Shown here piece after piece: positions 1 to 11,420 of a stretch of DNA of 64,000 nt; the stretch's first letter is position 1; every line of letters begins with the position of its first letter. The DNA is from Symsagittifera roscoffensis (lineage: Eukaryota > Xenacoelomorpha > Acoela > Convolutidae): NCBI RefSeq assembly GCF_963678635.1, contig NC_087063.1:82815574-82879573 (forward strand). The letters are read 5' to 3'. Both the position numbers and the translations under genes were made by a program. The notes below the pieces were generated by a model that was given only the letters and a program-made list of their open reading frames with translations, ran no database searches and was not told the origin of the DNA.

Positions 1-560
1 GACCCGGTTTTTAACGGCGTTCATGTATTTTGGGTATTTCGAGACCTAAGTATGGGGACGTTCTTATTTCTAGAGTGGGGGATATTTTGGTAGTAGCCTT
101 TAAGCTGTAACGGGTTGTAGTCTCATGTCACAAGCGAACCGAATTGGCTCCGACTGATTTGAGGCAGAAAAACACAAGAGATAGTGTCCCTGACTCTTGA
201 GCCAATGGTTATAGGGCCTATTTTTCTTGAGCCTCATGTGTGACTACAATAGACGAATGTTACATAGTGTTTTTATGGCGCTCCTGGCTGTTTACGACAT
301 CAAGACTACGGAGTCGAACCCACTTGAGACAGCTTCGGGCTGCATACCCATTCTAGAGTACCGGTGGTACGGTTCGACAGGAACGTGCAAACCTTCCGGT
401 TGTACCGTGATAGCTTTTTAAGAAAACTCGAGAAAACTTCCTGATACGCTCTCCGAACGAGGCTTAGCTAACCGAGTAAAGGGGGGCAACTAGGGGGACA
501 AAAACACGAACAAAAAGACAAAAACAAAACAAAAACCATAAAACGAAAAAAGACAGTGAC
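1..560 (+). repeat. 5' LTR of element 1 (3' part only)
   Basis: This aligns with 21,752-22,341 over its whole length, with roughly 20-25 substitutions and one insertion of about 30 bp in the 3' copy. The repeat stops abruptly in both copies after AAAAAAGACAGTGAC: here the leader follows, there unrelated sequence follows. The window therefore starts inside the LTR, and about 620 bp of it lies upstream. No TG...CA end is obvious at this border, and no clear TGG-starting primer binding site follows, so the exact LTR end could be off by a few bases. Confidence 0.88.
254..287 (+). promoter_or_regulatory. Conserved LTR block, candidate core promoter
   Basis: A block running from CGAATGTTACATAG to TTTTTATGGCGCTCCTGG is nearly unchanged in LTRs that are otherwise hard to align. 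Copies lie at 22,005-22,038, 38,959-38,992 (minus strand), 42,809-42,843, 51,147-51,182, 53,623-53,657, 57,732-57,766 and 62,645-62,680. Strong conservation of about 35 bp between two LTR families suggests a functional site. A core promoter or transcription start region is my inference; no experiment is visible here. Confidence 0.45.
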
Positions 561-918
561 AGGGGCGTTCTCAAGTCGAGCAACGGGTATCGTTAGAATC
601 CACGTTACATTATAGGAAATAAGTGTAAAATTGGATAAGCGGAGTCACATTGTTTTGAGGCAGTTTTTACTCAAGCAGGCCTGGAAACAGGTCTACGGTT
701 TTCTCTCGAGAGGTTTAGCACCCGGCGCTTAAGGGATTTTTCGGCTTAAGAGGGGGGCTAAAGAGGGGGGAGGTTAGTAGGGGGGCTGGTTAGGTTAGAG
801 GTTGACGGTTGTAAATTGTAAAAAGGGGGAAAATTAGAGTAACTAATTAATCGACATCGTTGATTTAGTTACATTAGCCATCAACACGCGTTGGTAATAA
901 TAGGTGGATATCCAAAAT

Positions 919-932
919 TTAACTCGAGTTAA
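919..932. repeat. Perfect palindrome TTAACTCGAGTTAA
   Basis: A 14-bp perfect inverted repeat centred on CTCGAG in the element 1 leader. CTCGAG, CTTGAG and CTCAAG hexamers also appear unusually often across element 1, so it may be a strong version of a dispersed site. No function is known. Confidence 0.5.
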
Positions 933-1413
933 GATTGGTACGCTGGTTGGATTGGTAGGGGGGAACGGATATAGACAGTTTTTGTGATACCCCATAAGAT
1001 CGCTAGTGGGGGGAGGAAAACGCGTGGCAGTTAGGTACCAGACATTTTTTTTTCGACAGAAGGTCGACATTTGTCTCCTTTGAATTTTAGGTGGGTTGAT
1101 TTCTCTGTTTTATGATTTTTTCTTGTTTAAAAACTTTTTTTTATTTATTGTTGCATTTTGGTGAGGATTTGCGATTGGTTTTTATACGAACAGGTGATCA
1201 CAAGACACCTGCGCACAGGTTTTGGTTTCAAGTTGCTTGGAACATAGAAAAAGAGGTAATTCAAAAAGGGGGGTTAGCATTTGGCCATTAAGAGAGGGTT
1301 TTTGGGAAAATTTTCACTAGAGCTTGAGTGGTGGTACAAGGTACAGTGAATCAAGAAGTCCCTACAACGAAGAAGAAAGAGATCCGATATCCAGACACTC
1401 AGTGACGAGTCTT

Positions 1414-2450
1414 GGGACAGTACCGAAGAAGTCTTGGGACATTACAGTCTGGGGACAGTCTTGGGGCAACACAGTCTTGGGACAGTGCAGCCTTGGGGCA
1501 GTCTTGGACCAGAGCAGTCTTGGTACGAAACAGTCTTGGGCCATTGGTCTTGGGACGTTAGTCTTGGGACGTTGGTCTTGGGACATTAGTCTTGGGACGT
1601 TGGTCTTGGGCCATTGGTCTTGGGACGTTAGTCTTGGGACATTAGTCTTGGGACATTAGTCTTGGGACGTTGGTCTTGGGCCATTGGTCTTGGGACATTA
1701 GTCTTGGGACGTTGGTCTTGGGCCATTGGTCTTGGGACGTAAGTCTTGGAACGTTGGTTTTGGGCCATTGGTCTTGGGACATTAGTCTTGGGCCATTGGT
1801 CTTGGGACATTAGTCTTGGGACGTTGGTCTTGGGCCATTGGTCTTGGGACGCTGGTCTTGGGACATTAGTCTTGGGCCATTGGTCTTGGGACGCTAGTCT
1901 TGGGACGTTGGTCTTGGGCCATTAGTCTTGGGACATTAGTCTTGGGGAGTTAGTCTTGGGACATTGGTCTCGGGACGTTAGTCTTGGGACGTTGGTCTCG
2001 GGACGTTAGTGTTGGGACGTTGGTCTTGGGCCATTGGTCTTGGGACATTAGTCTTGGGACGTTGGTCTTGGGCCATTGGTCTTGGGACGTAAGTCTTGGA
2101 ACGTTGGTTTTGGGCCATTGGTCTTGGGACGTAAGTCTTGGAACGTTGGTTTTGGGCCATTGGTCTTGGGACATTAGTCTTGGGCCATTGGTCTTGGGAC
2201 ATTAGTCTTGGGACGTTGGTCTTGGGCCATTGGTCTTGGGACGCTAGTCTTGGGCCATTGGTCTTGGGACGCTAGTCTTGGGACGTTGGTCTTGGGCCAT
2301 TAGTCTTGGGACATTAGTCTTGGGCCATTGGTCTTGGGACGCTAGTCTTGGGACGTTGGTCTTGGGCCATTAGTCTTGGGACATTAGTCTTGGGGAGTTA
2401 GTCTTGGGACGTTGGTCTAGGGACGTTGGTCTTGGGACATTGGTCTGAGG
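1414..2450 (+). repeat. 14-bp minisatellite, about 70 copies
   Basis: The unit is GTCTTGGGACGTTG, with variants GTCTTGGGCCATTG and GTCTTGGGACATTA, repeated head-to-tail for about 1 kb. Longer blocks combining several variants recur (for example around 1,735 and 2,085), so the array has grown by duplication of multi-unit segments. Because 14 is not a multiple of 3, every frame reads the same 14-residue peptide cycle (SWDVSLGTLVLGHW-like) and stays open on both strands. I treat it as noncoding leader sequence. Confidence 0.9.
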
Positions 2451-2730
2451 ATACCAATAAGAAGTACTGGGACAACACTGAATAGTCTTGGGACGGTAGA
2501 GAGAAAGTCTTGGAACAGTATTAAGAAGGGGGTACTACAAGAGTACTAAGTGGGGTTGAAGTAACCAATTATAACAACACATTCCCTATCCTAACCTAAC
2601 ACATAAAAGTTTTCAAGAGTTTAAGAAAAATTGTTTTTAGCGAATTGTCAATTTCTTTTTACTTAGAGTTTTAACCTTAGAGTAGAAATTTTGTAGATAA
2701 TAATACTGTAAATAATAACAATTGTAAATA

Positions 2731-5700
2731 ATGAGGCGGAGCAGGGTACCGGTAGCTGAAAAAAGATCTACCGAAGCAAAGACAAAGTATAATTCGTCGC
2801 TACGCAAAACAAAATCAATGTGTCCGAAGATAACAAAGAAGAGCTTTTCAGTTAATATGGTCAGCACAAGGAGTACAACGGAGAACAGAGCAAAAGAGGG
2901 TACGGAAGGGGAACGAGTAGAACCCACCATCGAGATTGATCTAGAGACACCTGATCAAAGTGTGGATGAAGCAAGGAAAATGGCGACGGAGTCAACTCCA
3001 ATGCCCAATGCAGAAGAACCAAACCCGAAACCCATAGAGTTCTCCCCAATAGACAATGTGGAAGATGCAATAGACAACACCGAAGAAACGGTGAAAGAAG
3101 ACTCTCAAGTAAAAAAGACATCTTTTACAGAAAAGTTGGCAATGATGGTCGGAATAAAAACGAAAGAAAACATGACTGAAGAACCAAAAGCTGAAAGAGC
3201 ACGAACATTTGGGAAAGAGAGCACGAAGACGACGGAAGCCAATCCAAGAGAGGAACAAACTAAAGCAGAAGCAACAGCCAAAGACAGACCCACGGCTGAC
3301 CATGAACAGGCTACTCTTGAGCTAGGTGACTTGATGGCAAAACTGAATCAGATCGACAAAAAACTGAAGCACAGCGAAGAGGACAGAGAAGTGATAAGAA
3401 AAGAATTAAGATACAACAAACACGAGTATCTGGATAGTTATTTTAACCTGGCTAAGGCAACAGACGAGAGACTCAAGGAGATGACAGATAAGGTAGAAAC
3501 CACCAATGAAGAACGAGATAGGAACATCAAAAAAGATATGCAACAGTTGAAAAACCGATATGATGATGTCAACAGCCAATTAGGTAGCCTGGAAAAGAGA
3601 ATGGACACAATGAGCAAAAATCAGGCCGAAAGTTCTAGTGCAATACAGGCAAAATTGGATGCAATCTTGAGAAATTCTACCTCACAAGAAAGACCGGCAG
3701 CGGATCGCACGCAAGGCACCAGAGTTGACTTTGTGGAACCACAAAGGAACAAACGGCAATCGACACCGTTGCCCTTAACCCGGGATACGGTGAGCATAGC
3801 ACCAACAGCTGCTAAAACAATCATGAAGAATGGAACGTCAAGTACAACGACTGGTCCGGGGGACTCAACAGCTAACAGCAACGCAGGTCCGGATGCTATG
3901 ACATGGGCAAGCACTTGGGAGATGATGAATAGAACTCTAGAGGCCTTCGCCACGAGGAACACTGACTCGAATGATAGAAGAGAGGGAAAATCCAGAAAAA
4001 CATTCAAAAAGCCAAAAGAATTCAAAGATGACTCTGATGGATGCATTGATACTTGGGTGGAAGTGATGAGATTACACCTAGAACAGGACAACTTGAACGA
4101 TGAAAGACAAGCATGCACAGCCATACTCAGCAATTTAGAAGGCACGGCATTAAAATGCGTGGTCGCGAAGAAAGAAGAAGAACGCGATACCGCGGACAAA
4201 ATCTTCGAGATATTGCTGAATCGATTCGGCTCAGGCATGAAGGGTCATCAAGCGATGATGCGATTTGAAAAAAGGAGACAGAGAGATGACGAATCGATAG
4301 ACAGGTTCCTAGATGATCTCGAGAGCTTGAGAAGAAGGATTGACCCAGAAGAATCTACCAATAGAAGAAACTTCAGCATAGCCTCAAAGTTCATTGATGG
4401 GGTAAAGAGTGATGACTTGAGAACGATGTTAGCAACGTATTACACATTGTCGAAAGATAATGCGCCAACTCCAGAAGAGATGAGGCAGAAGTCAAGAGAA
4501 TACATGCTGATGAAACCCAAGAAATACTCGTACTCAGACAACAGGAACACCCAAGGGGGGAGTCAGCCACAGAGGTCGCCATGGTACAAGCCCAGAGATG
4601 ACATGGACAAACGCAGGTCGTGTGCTAACTGCGGGTCAGTTGATCATCATGTGGCGGATTGCACGACATACAAACAGGGCATGAAGAGTTTGGGATATGC
4701 ACCTGATGAGGAAGATATGAGTCAGATGGAAGAACACGAGTTCTATAGCGGCTTGATCACCAAAATAGGTGCAAGATGCTTCTTCTGCAACCAAGAAGGG
4801 CACTTCAGGATGGACTGTCCGTTATTTTGGGAAGCGGTCAAGAATCAGAGTCATCCGAAACACAAGTTGGCGCTAGCAGCGGTGCAGAACCAGAGAAACA
4901 GACAAGGTGAATTTGAGACGAAGAAACTTGAGGGACCAAATGTAGAGCTACCAACGAAATCAATGAAAACTGTAACACAATGTGGTACTGCAGCAGAGGC
5001 CACGGCGAAGAAAGCCCCAGAAATAGATTACGAGAAGGCGGCAGCGGAGGCCATCAACAAAGTGAAGCAAGATCTGGCAGCAAAAGAAATAGAACAACGA
5101 CTAAAGCAGGAGATCGAAAAGCAGAATTTCAACGAAGCATTAACTGGATCGAAGCCAGCACCAGAGGCTGGATCGGGCTCGACAAAGACTGGAAATTGCA
5201 ACACTGTAAAGATGGTGACAGGAAGACCATTCGGCATATCAAAAATCGGGGCTAGAATAATGTCGATAATCACAGTGGGCGGCCACGAGGTAACCAGAAA
5301 CTTGAGCGAACCGAGCGACCAGACAATAATGCACATTGATGTGTACGCAGATTACTTGAGTTTAATAAGCCCACAATCGACTTCTAGAGCATTGAGAGCG
5401 CTACTCACGCGAGGGGGTAGCAAGTCGGTACGTGTTGATAACAGATACACAGAAGTTTATGGTCCACATGAGGTGATGTTAAATATAGATGGAATCAACA
5501 TCTATACCAAAACAATGATAACATGTGATGAAGACCTAATTGGGCAAATCTACGTAGGGAAGGAAGAGTTAAAGGTGAGATCGATTGGACACTGTGCCAT
5601 GCTTGAAGAAGATGCGATGCACATCGGAACAGAGGCAGATGTGACAGGGCACGTGCTAGACATAAGTGGCAAGAAGACTCAGTTACGTGGGTTACTTGAT

Positions 5701-5922
5701 ACGGGAGCGGTCTTGAGTGTCATACCAATCGAAACTTGGGAACGAATGGGCTTCAACAAAGATGACTTGATAGATTCGAGAATACGGTTATCGGCTGCGA
5801 ACAAAAGGGCCCTGCGCGTGTTGGGCAGAACGCCGATAATAGCGCTCAATCTGGGGGAACGTAACCTGTGGATGAGTTTTCTTGTAGTAGAAAACCTAGA
5901 TGAGTCTGACCAATTTATTTAA
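2731..5922 (+). pseudogene. gag: gag and start of protease, element 1
   Basis: The frame is open for 1,063 codons from the ATG at 2731. This start is supported by a similar N terminus (basic, then S/R-R-x-P, then MV-x-TRS) in the other two gag copies. Residues about 200-310 are charged and probably coiled coil. Residues about 430-590 resemble the retrotransposon capsid (Retrotrans_gag) region, with a tryptophan-containing start near 4,050. Two CCHC knuckles follow: C-x2-C-x4-H-x4-C at residues 631-644 and 683-696. The protease has the catalytic motif LLDTGA with its aspartate at 5,698-5,700. An in-frame TAA at 5,920-5,922 interrupts protease just before a conserved GRDF segment; element 2 has a leucine codon there. 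Gag and Pol share one frame, as in single-polyprotein Gypsy elements. Confidence 0.9.
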
Positions 5923-8652
5923 GGCAGAGACTTCATCAGGAACTTTGATGTAGCGATTGATCTAAACAACGCAATGTTCAGGATACGGAACCCGGATAGG
6001 AGGTACGCAATCAAACCGGTAAATTTAATAATAGCAAATGAGAGCAAAGCACCGGTGTTCTTGAGTAGGAGGGTGAGGCTAAAGGCGAATGAAGCGGCAA
6101 TCGTAGGCTTGCGGATGAAAAATTACAATGAATTAAGTGACAATAAGCAAGAGTGTATAGTTCCGAATCCTAATAGTCAAAGTGCTGCTGTTTTAGGAAG
6201 ATCATTCTCGATAACGAAGAGCGGCCTCTGCGTCAGTGTCTTGTTGAATACCCCTGATATACCGATCACGATACAGAGAGGGAGGAAACTGGGATATGCT
6301 TTACCGGTTAAAACTCGATATGAAACAATTGAGAACTCAAAATAGAATGAAGTTGTTGATTGTCCCAATCACAGGGACAAATTTTGTATCTTGAGACGAT
6401 TGCAGAAAATAAAAGATTCTTCAGGTCTTATTAAATCACTTAAGTCAGAAACGGACGATGGGCTGTCGAGCTGTTCGAACTTTCCAGAGCGACCCACACT
6501 AGATGAAATGCAAACTGATAAACCGGTTCTGCCGGTGATTGAACATTTGAGGGGCAAACTGAAAGATGAACAGCTCGAAGCCATCAAGGACGTACTAGAG
6601 CGGAACGAAGAAGTTTTTTCGAAGCACAAAGCGGATATCGGGTGTTGTAATTTCGTTGAGCATGAAATATAACTTGAGGAGAACGCGGTACCGCACAGGG
6701 AGGGGGCGAGGCGCATGACCCCGCACAAATCGGAGGCGTGTAGAAAAGAGATCGAAACGTTACTAGAGTATGACAAGATAGAACCATCCAAGTCACCGTG
6801 GGCGTGTGGAGTAGTGATGGCCAAAAAGAAAGGCGACCAGTTGAGGTTTTGTTGTGACTTTCGATACCTGAACTCCGTCACGGTGAAGGATGCCTATCCC
6901 ATACCTAGGATTGATGAGAGCCTCTCGAAGTTAGGTGATGCAAAATTTTTTACGACTCTTTATTTAGGCTCGGCCTTTTGGCAGGTACCATTACGGAAGC
7001 AGGACAGGGACAAGACAGGGTTCGCCTGCGAGTTGGGTCTGTTTCAGTGGAAACGGATGCCGTTTGGACTTTGCAATGCCACAGCCACGTTTCAGCGATT
7101 GATGGCACACGCGCTGATAGGCGTGACAAAGAAGTATGGCAATCTGGTAATGTGCTACGTGGATGACGTGATAATAGCAACGCCAACGCTAGAAGACCAC
7201 ATTGAGAGACTTGACGAGGTGTTCGCGTGCATGAAAAGATCGGGGCTAAATTGTAAACCATCAAAGTGCGAGATACTCAAGGACTCAATAAAATACTTGG
7301 GCAGGATGGTAGACAAGCACGGCATCAGACCTGATCCAGACGCCGTGGAAGCAGTCCTAACCTGGAAGTCACCGAAGACGGAACACCAGTTGATGAGCTT
7401 CCTGGGCTTCGCTAACTACTACAGAGAGTTCATCAAAGGCTATGCGGACAAGGTGTACCCGATGCAACAATTGATGAGGCACAAGGGCAAGAAGTTCACA
7501 TGGAACAACGCAGCAGAAGAGTCATTCAAGAAGATAAAGAAAGAGCTATGCGAGGCACCAGTACTAGGGATGCCGACTGAGAAGGGGATGTACGTGCTGG
7601 ACACGGATGCATCGGTAGTTGCGATTTCAGGAATTCTCCATCAGGAACAAGAATGGAATGGGAAGACAGTCTTGAGACCAATAGCGTACGGGAGCAAAGT
7701 CCTAAGTGACACAGAAATGAAGTACGGAGCACCGAAAGCAGAGATGTTCGCAGTGGTCACCTTTGTCGAGAAATACAGGGCATACCTAGGCAGTGAGCCC
7801 TTCAAGCTGCGAGTCGACAATCGAGCACTAAGCTGGCTGAAAACGTACTCAATGGACCAAAGTTACATTGGGAGGTGGATAGTTCGCTTGGACGGATACA
7901 ACATGATAATTGAGCACAGAACACGGGATAAACATCAAAACGCCGACAGCTTGAGTAAGAAGACGGAGTTCTACGAGAGACAAGAACAAAGAGAGGCAGA
8001 CAGACCTGAAATCAAAGAGGGCTTCTCCTTCATGGACAAGGAAACGTACGACAGTCTTCAACTCACAAGATGGCTGGACAAATCAGGCAAACCGATTGAA
8101 GATCATCCCGAATTACCAAAAGAGCCTCTTGAAAAAACCATCTTGAAGAAGAACAGAAGGATCCCGATAGAGGTAATACTCAAGTCGAAGATCGTGAGGG
8201 AAACACTTAAGGCAAAAGGCTATGATCTTAACCAAGTAGAAGCAGGAGCTGCACAGATAGATGATGACTTAATGAGGTTGCTCGAGAAACTATCAGATGA
8301 TAAGCCCGTGATCCAAGAGAAGGGTCAGGAGGGACCGGAACTAACTATACTTCGGAGAAAAGAAACAGCGAACAATACTGACTCCTCAAAAGGAAGCGTC
8401 ACTGATAGCAAAGATGTCGTGCGATCACTAGTTGACAAAATCCCCGAAAATATTCTGGAGCAGACAAAAGTCAGGAAAAAGAAAGTGACATTCAAAGAAG
8501 GAACTGAACACCTGGGACTAGATCAAGAGTCCGGGAGTGGTCCAGGTTCACAGAAGAAGAGGAACCCGGAAAAGGAAAATTGTCCGGGGAGCGTGAAGAA
8601 TGGGATGAAGACTCGGATGAGAGCAGCGAAGGCCAAGACAGTCTGTGCATGA
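5923..8652 (+). pseudogene. pol: protease end, reverse transcriptase and RNase H, element 1
   Basis: Same frame as gag, with further in-frame stops TAG at 6,343 and TAA at 6,670. RT begins around 6,715 with the segment ending in EPSKSPWACGVVMAKKK; the active-site YVDD is at 7,156-7,167. The motif A position that reads LDLGSAFW in element 2 reads LYLGSAFW here (codon 6,961-6,963), so the first catalytic aspartate is replaced by tyrosine. Ty3-type RNase H follows (about 7,590-7,960), with TDAS, the glutamate of AEMFAV, VDNRALSWL and the aspartate of HQNADSLSK. An acidic linker of over 200 residues with no recognisable domain separates RNase H from integrase. The frame ends at 8,652; a short piece in another frame bridges to integrase. 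Confidence 0.92.
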
Positions 8653-10510
8653 TATTAGCGGAAGAAAAGACAAGGCACCACGACAGGGAGTTACAAACTG
8701 AACGAATTTGGTACCAGAAGACGACATGAAAATCGTGAAAAGGATGATATGCGTGAAACTGAGTGACGACATCCACAGCCCTGGTGAGATGAATGGACAG
8801 ATCATGGCGCTAAAGGAGCATGTCAAGGCGAGATATAGGCTGTCAGACCTAATAAGAGCCCAGAAGAATGACAAAATGACAAGTAACCTCTCCAAATGGA
8901 TCCAGTCGGGGGTCAAGGAGAAGGGGGAACTTGAGGAAGACAGCTACAAGATCTTGAACCAGTTCTATAAAGAAAAGAAATACTTACTTTATCACACAGC
9001 TGATGGGGTGGTAGCGTGCAGGAGGAGAGATGAGGAAAATATATTACACAAACACAACCTCATCATACTACCACAATTGTACCAAACGGAGGTGCTTTTC
9101 AGATCACACGACCAGATGGGCCACCAGGGGATAGACAAAGTACAACAAAGGATACTTCACAGGTTTGATTGGCCAGGAATGAGAAAAGCTTGCGAGAGAT
9201 GGGTGAATGCCTGCCTGGCATGTCTCCAGGTAAAAGACCCAAGGAAGATGAAGTTTCCCCTCAAGTCCGTTGAGAGCTCAGAGTTCAATGAAGTGGTGCA
9301 GATAGACCATCAAAAAATCTGCATGACGGAGTCGGGATATAACCAGATACTGGTTATATTAGATCACTTCACAAAGTTGGCGGAAGCGGTCCCGTGCCAA
9401 ACAGCCTCGGCCGAGGAGACATGTGATCATTTGATAACGCATTGGATATCGCGGTATGGTTGTCCAATGACTTTCCAGTCGGACAACGGCAAAGCTTTTG
9501 TAGGGGACTTGACAAAAGAATTGATGAAGAGATCGCACATTGCTCAAGCACACTCGACGACCTATCATCCACAGACCAATGGGTTGGTAGAGAGACAGAA
9601 CAGGACACTGGTCAACATGTTAAGGGTGTACTGCTCAAGATACATGACGGACTGGGACAAATACCTGCCACAGGTAGTAGGAGCCTACAACAGTACACAG
9701 CACTCAACGACGGGCATCAGTCCTTTCATGATGTTGACGGGCAGGGAGAGGGCAATGCCTCTAACATTCTTCTACCCGGAATACGAGGGGAGGAGGACGT
9801 CGCCTCAGGCATATGTGAAGGAAGCGATCAAAAGACAACAAGAGCTAAACGAGCTATGCAGGAGGAACACGGCGCAAGCGCAAATGAGACAACGCAAGAA
9901 ATATGACGAAAAAATATTACAAGCAAAACCATATGAAGTGGGCCATGACGTGTGGGTCTTCCAAAATGTCATACCGCCCAAGGGAACAAAGAAACTACTC
10001 AAGAAGTGGAGGGGACCATTCATGATAACGGAAGTACATCAACAAGGACGGTTCTACCGCTTGAGTACTGGGCGAGCAGCACATTACGAAAATCTGAAGC
10101 CTCACGTCCCGTCCCCGGAGGACTGGTGCCTACCGAAAGACATGGAGGGTCTCGAGTACCTGGTGGTAGAACCAGCGTGTGAAGTGAATGAAAAGGGCAC
10201 CAGGGAGAAAAATGATGGCAATGAAAACTTGAGCTTGGACGACAATGAAAAGATAGAGGTGGAGTCTGAAGCAGGATCGTTTGCAGAAGAAGACTGGAAC
10301 GACCCGGAGCAAGATGAGGTGCCGAAGTGGATGGAGCCAGATCGACCAATATCACCGGGAACCAGAACTGGCAATCGTAAACGGACGGGTATGAGATACA
10401 ACAGATACGGGGACGACTTCTTGATTGACAAGATACAGCCAGACAAATTGGGCGAGGAATTACTGAGTGCAGGCGAACTGGAAGCCGAAGAGGAATGGCA
10501 GGTCAATTGA
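8653..10510 (+). pseudogene. pol: integrase, element 1
   Basis: The region is entered through frameshifts near 8,650-8,710. The N-terminal H2C2 zinc module is seen as SHDQMGH followed by CLAC (about 9,100-9,222). The catalytic core has aspartates at 9,305-9,307 and 9,482-9,484 and the glutamate at 9,590-9,592, with exactly 35 residues between the last two, as expected for D,D(35)E. A GPY/F-like module (WRGPFMITEV) follows near 10,005. The C-terminal tail is acidic. The frame closes at 10,508-10,510, where a frameshift separates integrase from the macro-like domain that is joined to it in element 2. No chromodomain is visible. Confidence 0.9.
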
Positions 10511-11420
10511 TGATGGTGGGCACTATCCGCAGGAAGATTACTCGACACCAGAAATGGAGACGGACCTCGAACAGAGCGAGATAGAGAGGAGGGAGAACAC
10601 GAACTTGAGGATACTAGAGTGGATACGCGACGTCAAAGACGAAGGCCATGGAGGACAGAGTGTCCAGCAAGTCGACGTGTCAGCGGAAAAACACAAGAAG
10701 TCAGAAGACCCTCTCTTCGGCTGGATGGCGACAGACAGGCCGCTGGACATTCCACCGGACAATTCAGACCCGACAACATCGACGGGGACGTCGATAAATA
10801 TTTTTGTCCGGGGAGTGGGGGTAGGACTTACCCACACCGAAAATTTGATGATAAAGAAGCTCAAGGAAGTGAGAGAAACAAGCGAATTGGAACTGGAAGA
10901 ACAAGAGCCAGAGCCTAACATAGGCCGGAATTTCAAAACGAAATTTGAAATACCCAATCAGTACTCGGAAAACATCATGATAACAGATAGTGACTTCATC
11001 CTGTCAAACAGAACGAGCGCGATCTGCATCACGGCAGACATGAGTTTCAAATCAAGAATGGAAGCTGACTTCAAGAGAGAATACCAGAACGTAGAGTTTC
11101 TATTCAGACAGAGACCAGGACTGGGAGGGATGGCAGCGCTACCACCATCAGTAGCACAAGTCCCGGGGAAATACCTGTGCTTCCTAGTAACGAGGGTCAA
11201 TGACAGGAACACAATTGATCCCGAACACGTAATGTTGGCACTAAGAAGACTACGAGACTTCATGATTGAAAGAGGGATAACAGAGGTCTCAATGCCGGTG
11301 TATGACCCAAACAGGGGCAAACTGAGCCCAAGGGAATTGTACGCTATCATACATGTAGTCTTTGCAGAAACTGAGATAGTGGTGTATCTTCATAAGAAGT
11401 ACTACTTGAGCATCGCCTGA
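10467..11420 (+). pseudogene. C-terminal Pol segment with macro-like (TARG1-type) domain, element 1
   Basis: Open for 317 codons in the frame next to integrase. Residues about 105-150 carry a conserved FVRGVGVGLTHTEN segment. From about 10,970 the sequence matches the plan of a macro domain of the TARG1/OARD1 type: a strand ending ILSNRTSAICITAD, a helix with F-K-R-E-Y, a PGKYLCFLVTR strand, a helix LRRLRDFM, then EVSMPVYDPNRGK and VVYL. Known members bind or hydrolyse ADP-ribose. The glycine-rich loop after the first helix (MGxGIA in typical members) is not present, so binding may be altered. In element 2 the same segment is fused in frame to integrase. The assignment comes from pattern recognition, not a profile search. 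Confidence 0.72.

Larger units (their letters stand above)
561..2730 (+). other. Untranslated leader of element 1
   Basis: This 2.2-kb stretch between the 5' LTR and the gag ATG has no conserved coding sequence. It holds G-rich tracts near 740-790 and 955-1,020, a perfect 14-bp palindrome at 919-932 and the long minisatellite at 1,414-2,450. Open frames on both strands across the minisatellite result from its base composition and are not genes. The last 280 bases before gag are A/T-rich. A primer binding site should sit just after 560, but none that starts with TGG is evident. Confidence 0.7.

Noticed and set aside
561-600. tRNA primer binding site directly after the 5' LTR of element 1
   Set aside because: No TGG-starting sequence is present at the border, so I did not call one.
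1324-2205. Open frames on both strands through the 14-bp repeat, which would encode SWDVSLGT-like and SQDQWPKT-like peptides
   Set aside because: The repeat has no stop in most frames, so long frames arise automatically. There is no independent sign of coding.
1414-2450. CRISPR-like array
   Set aside because: The units are 14 bp, directly abutting, with no unique spacers, inside a eukaryotic retroelement.
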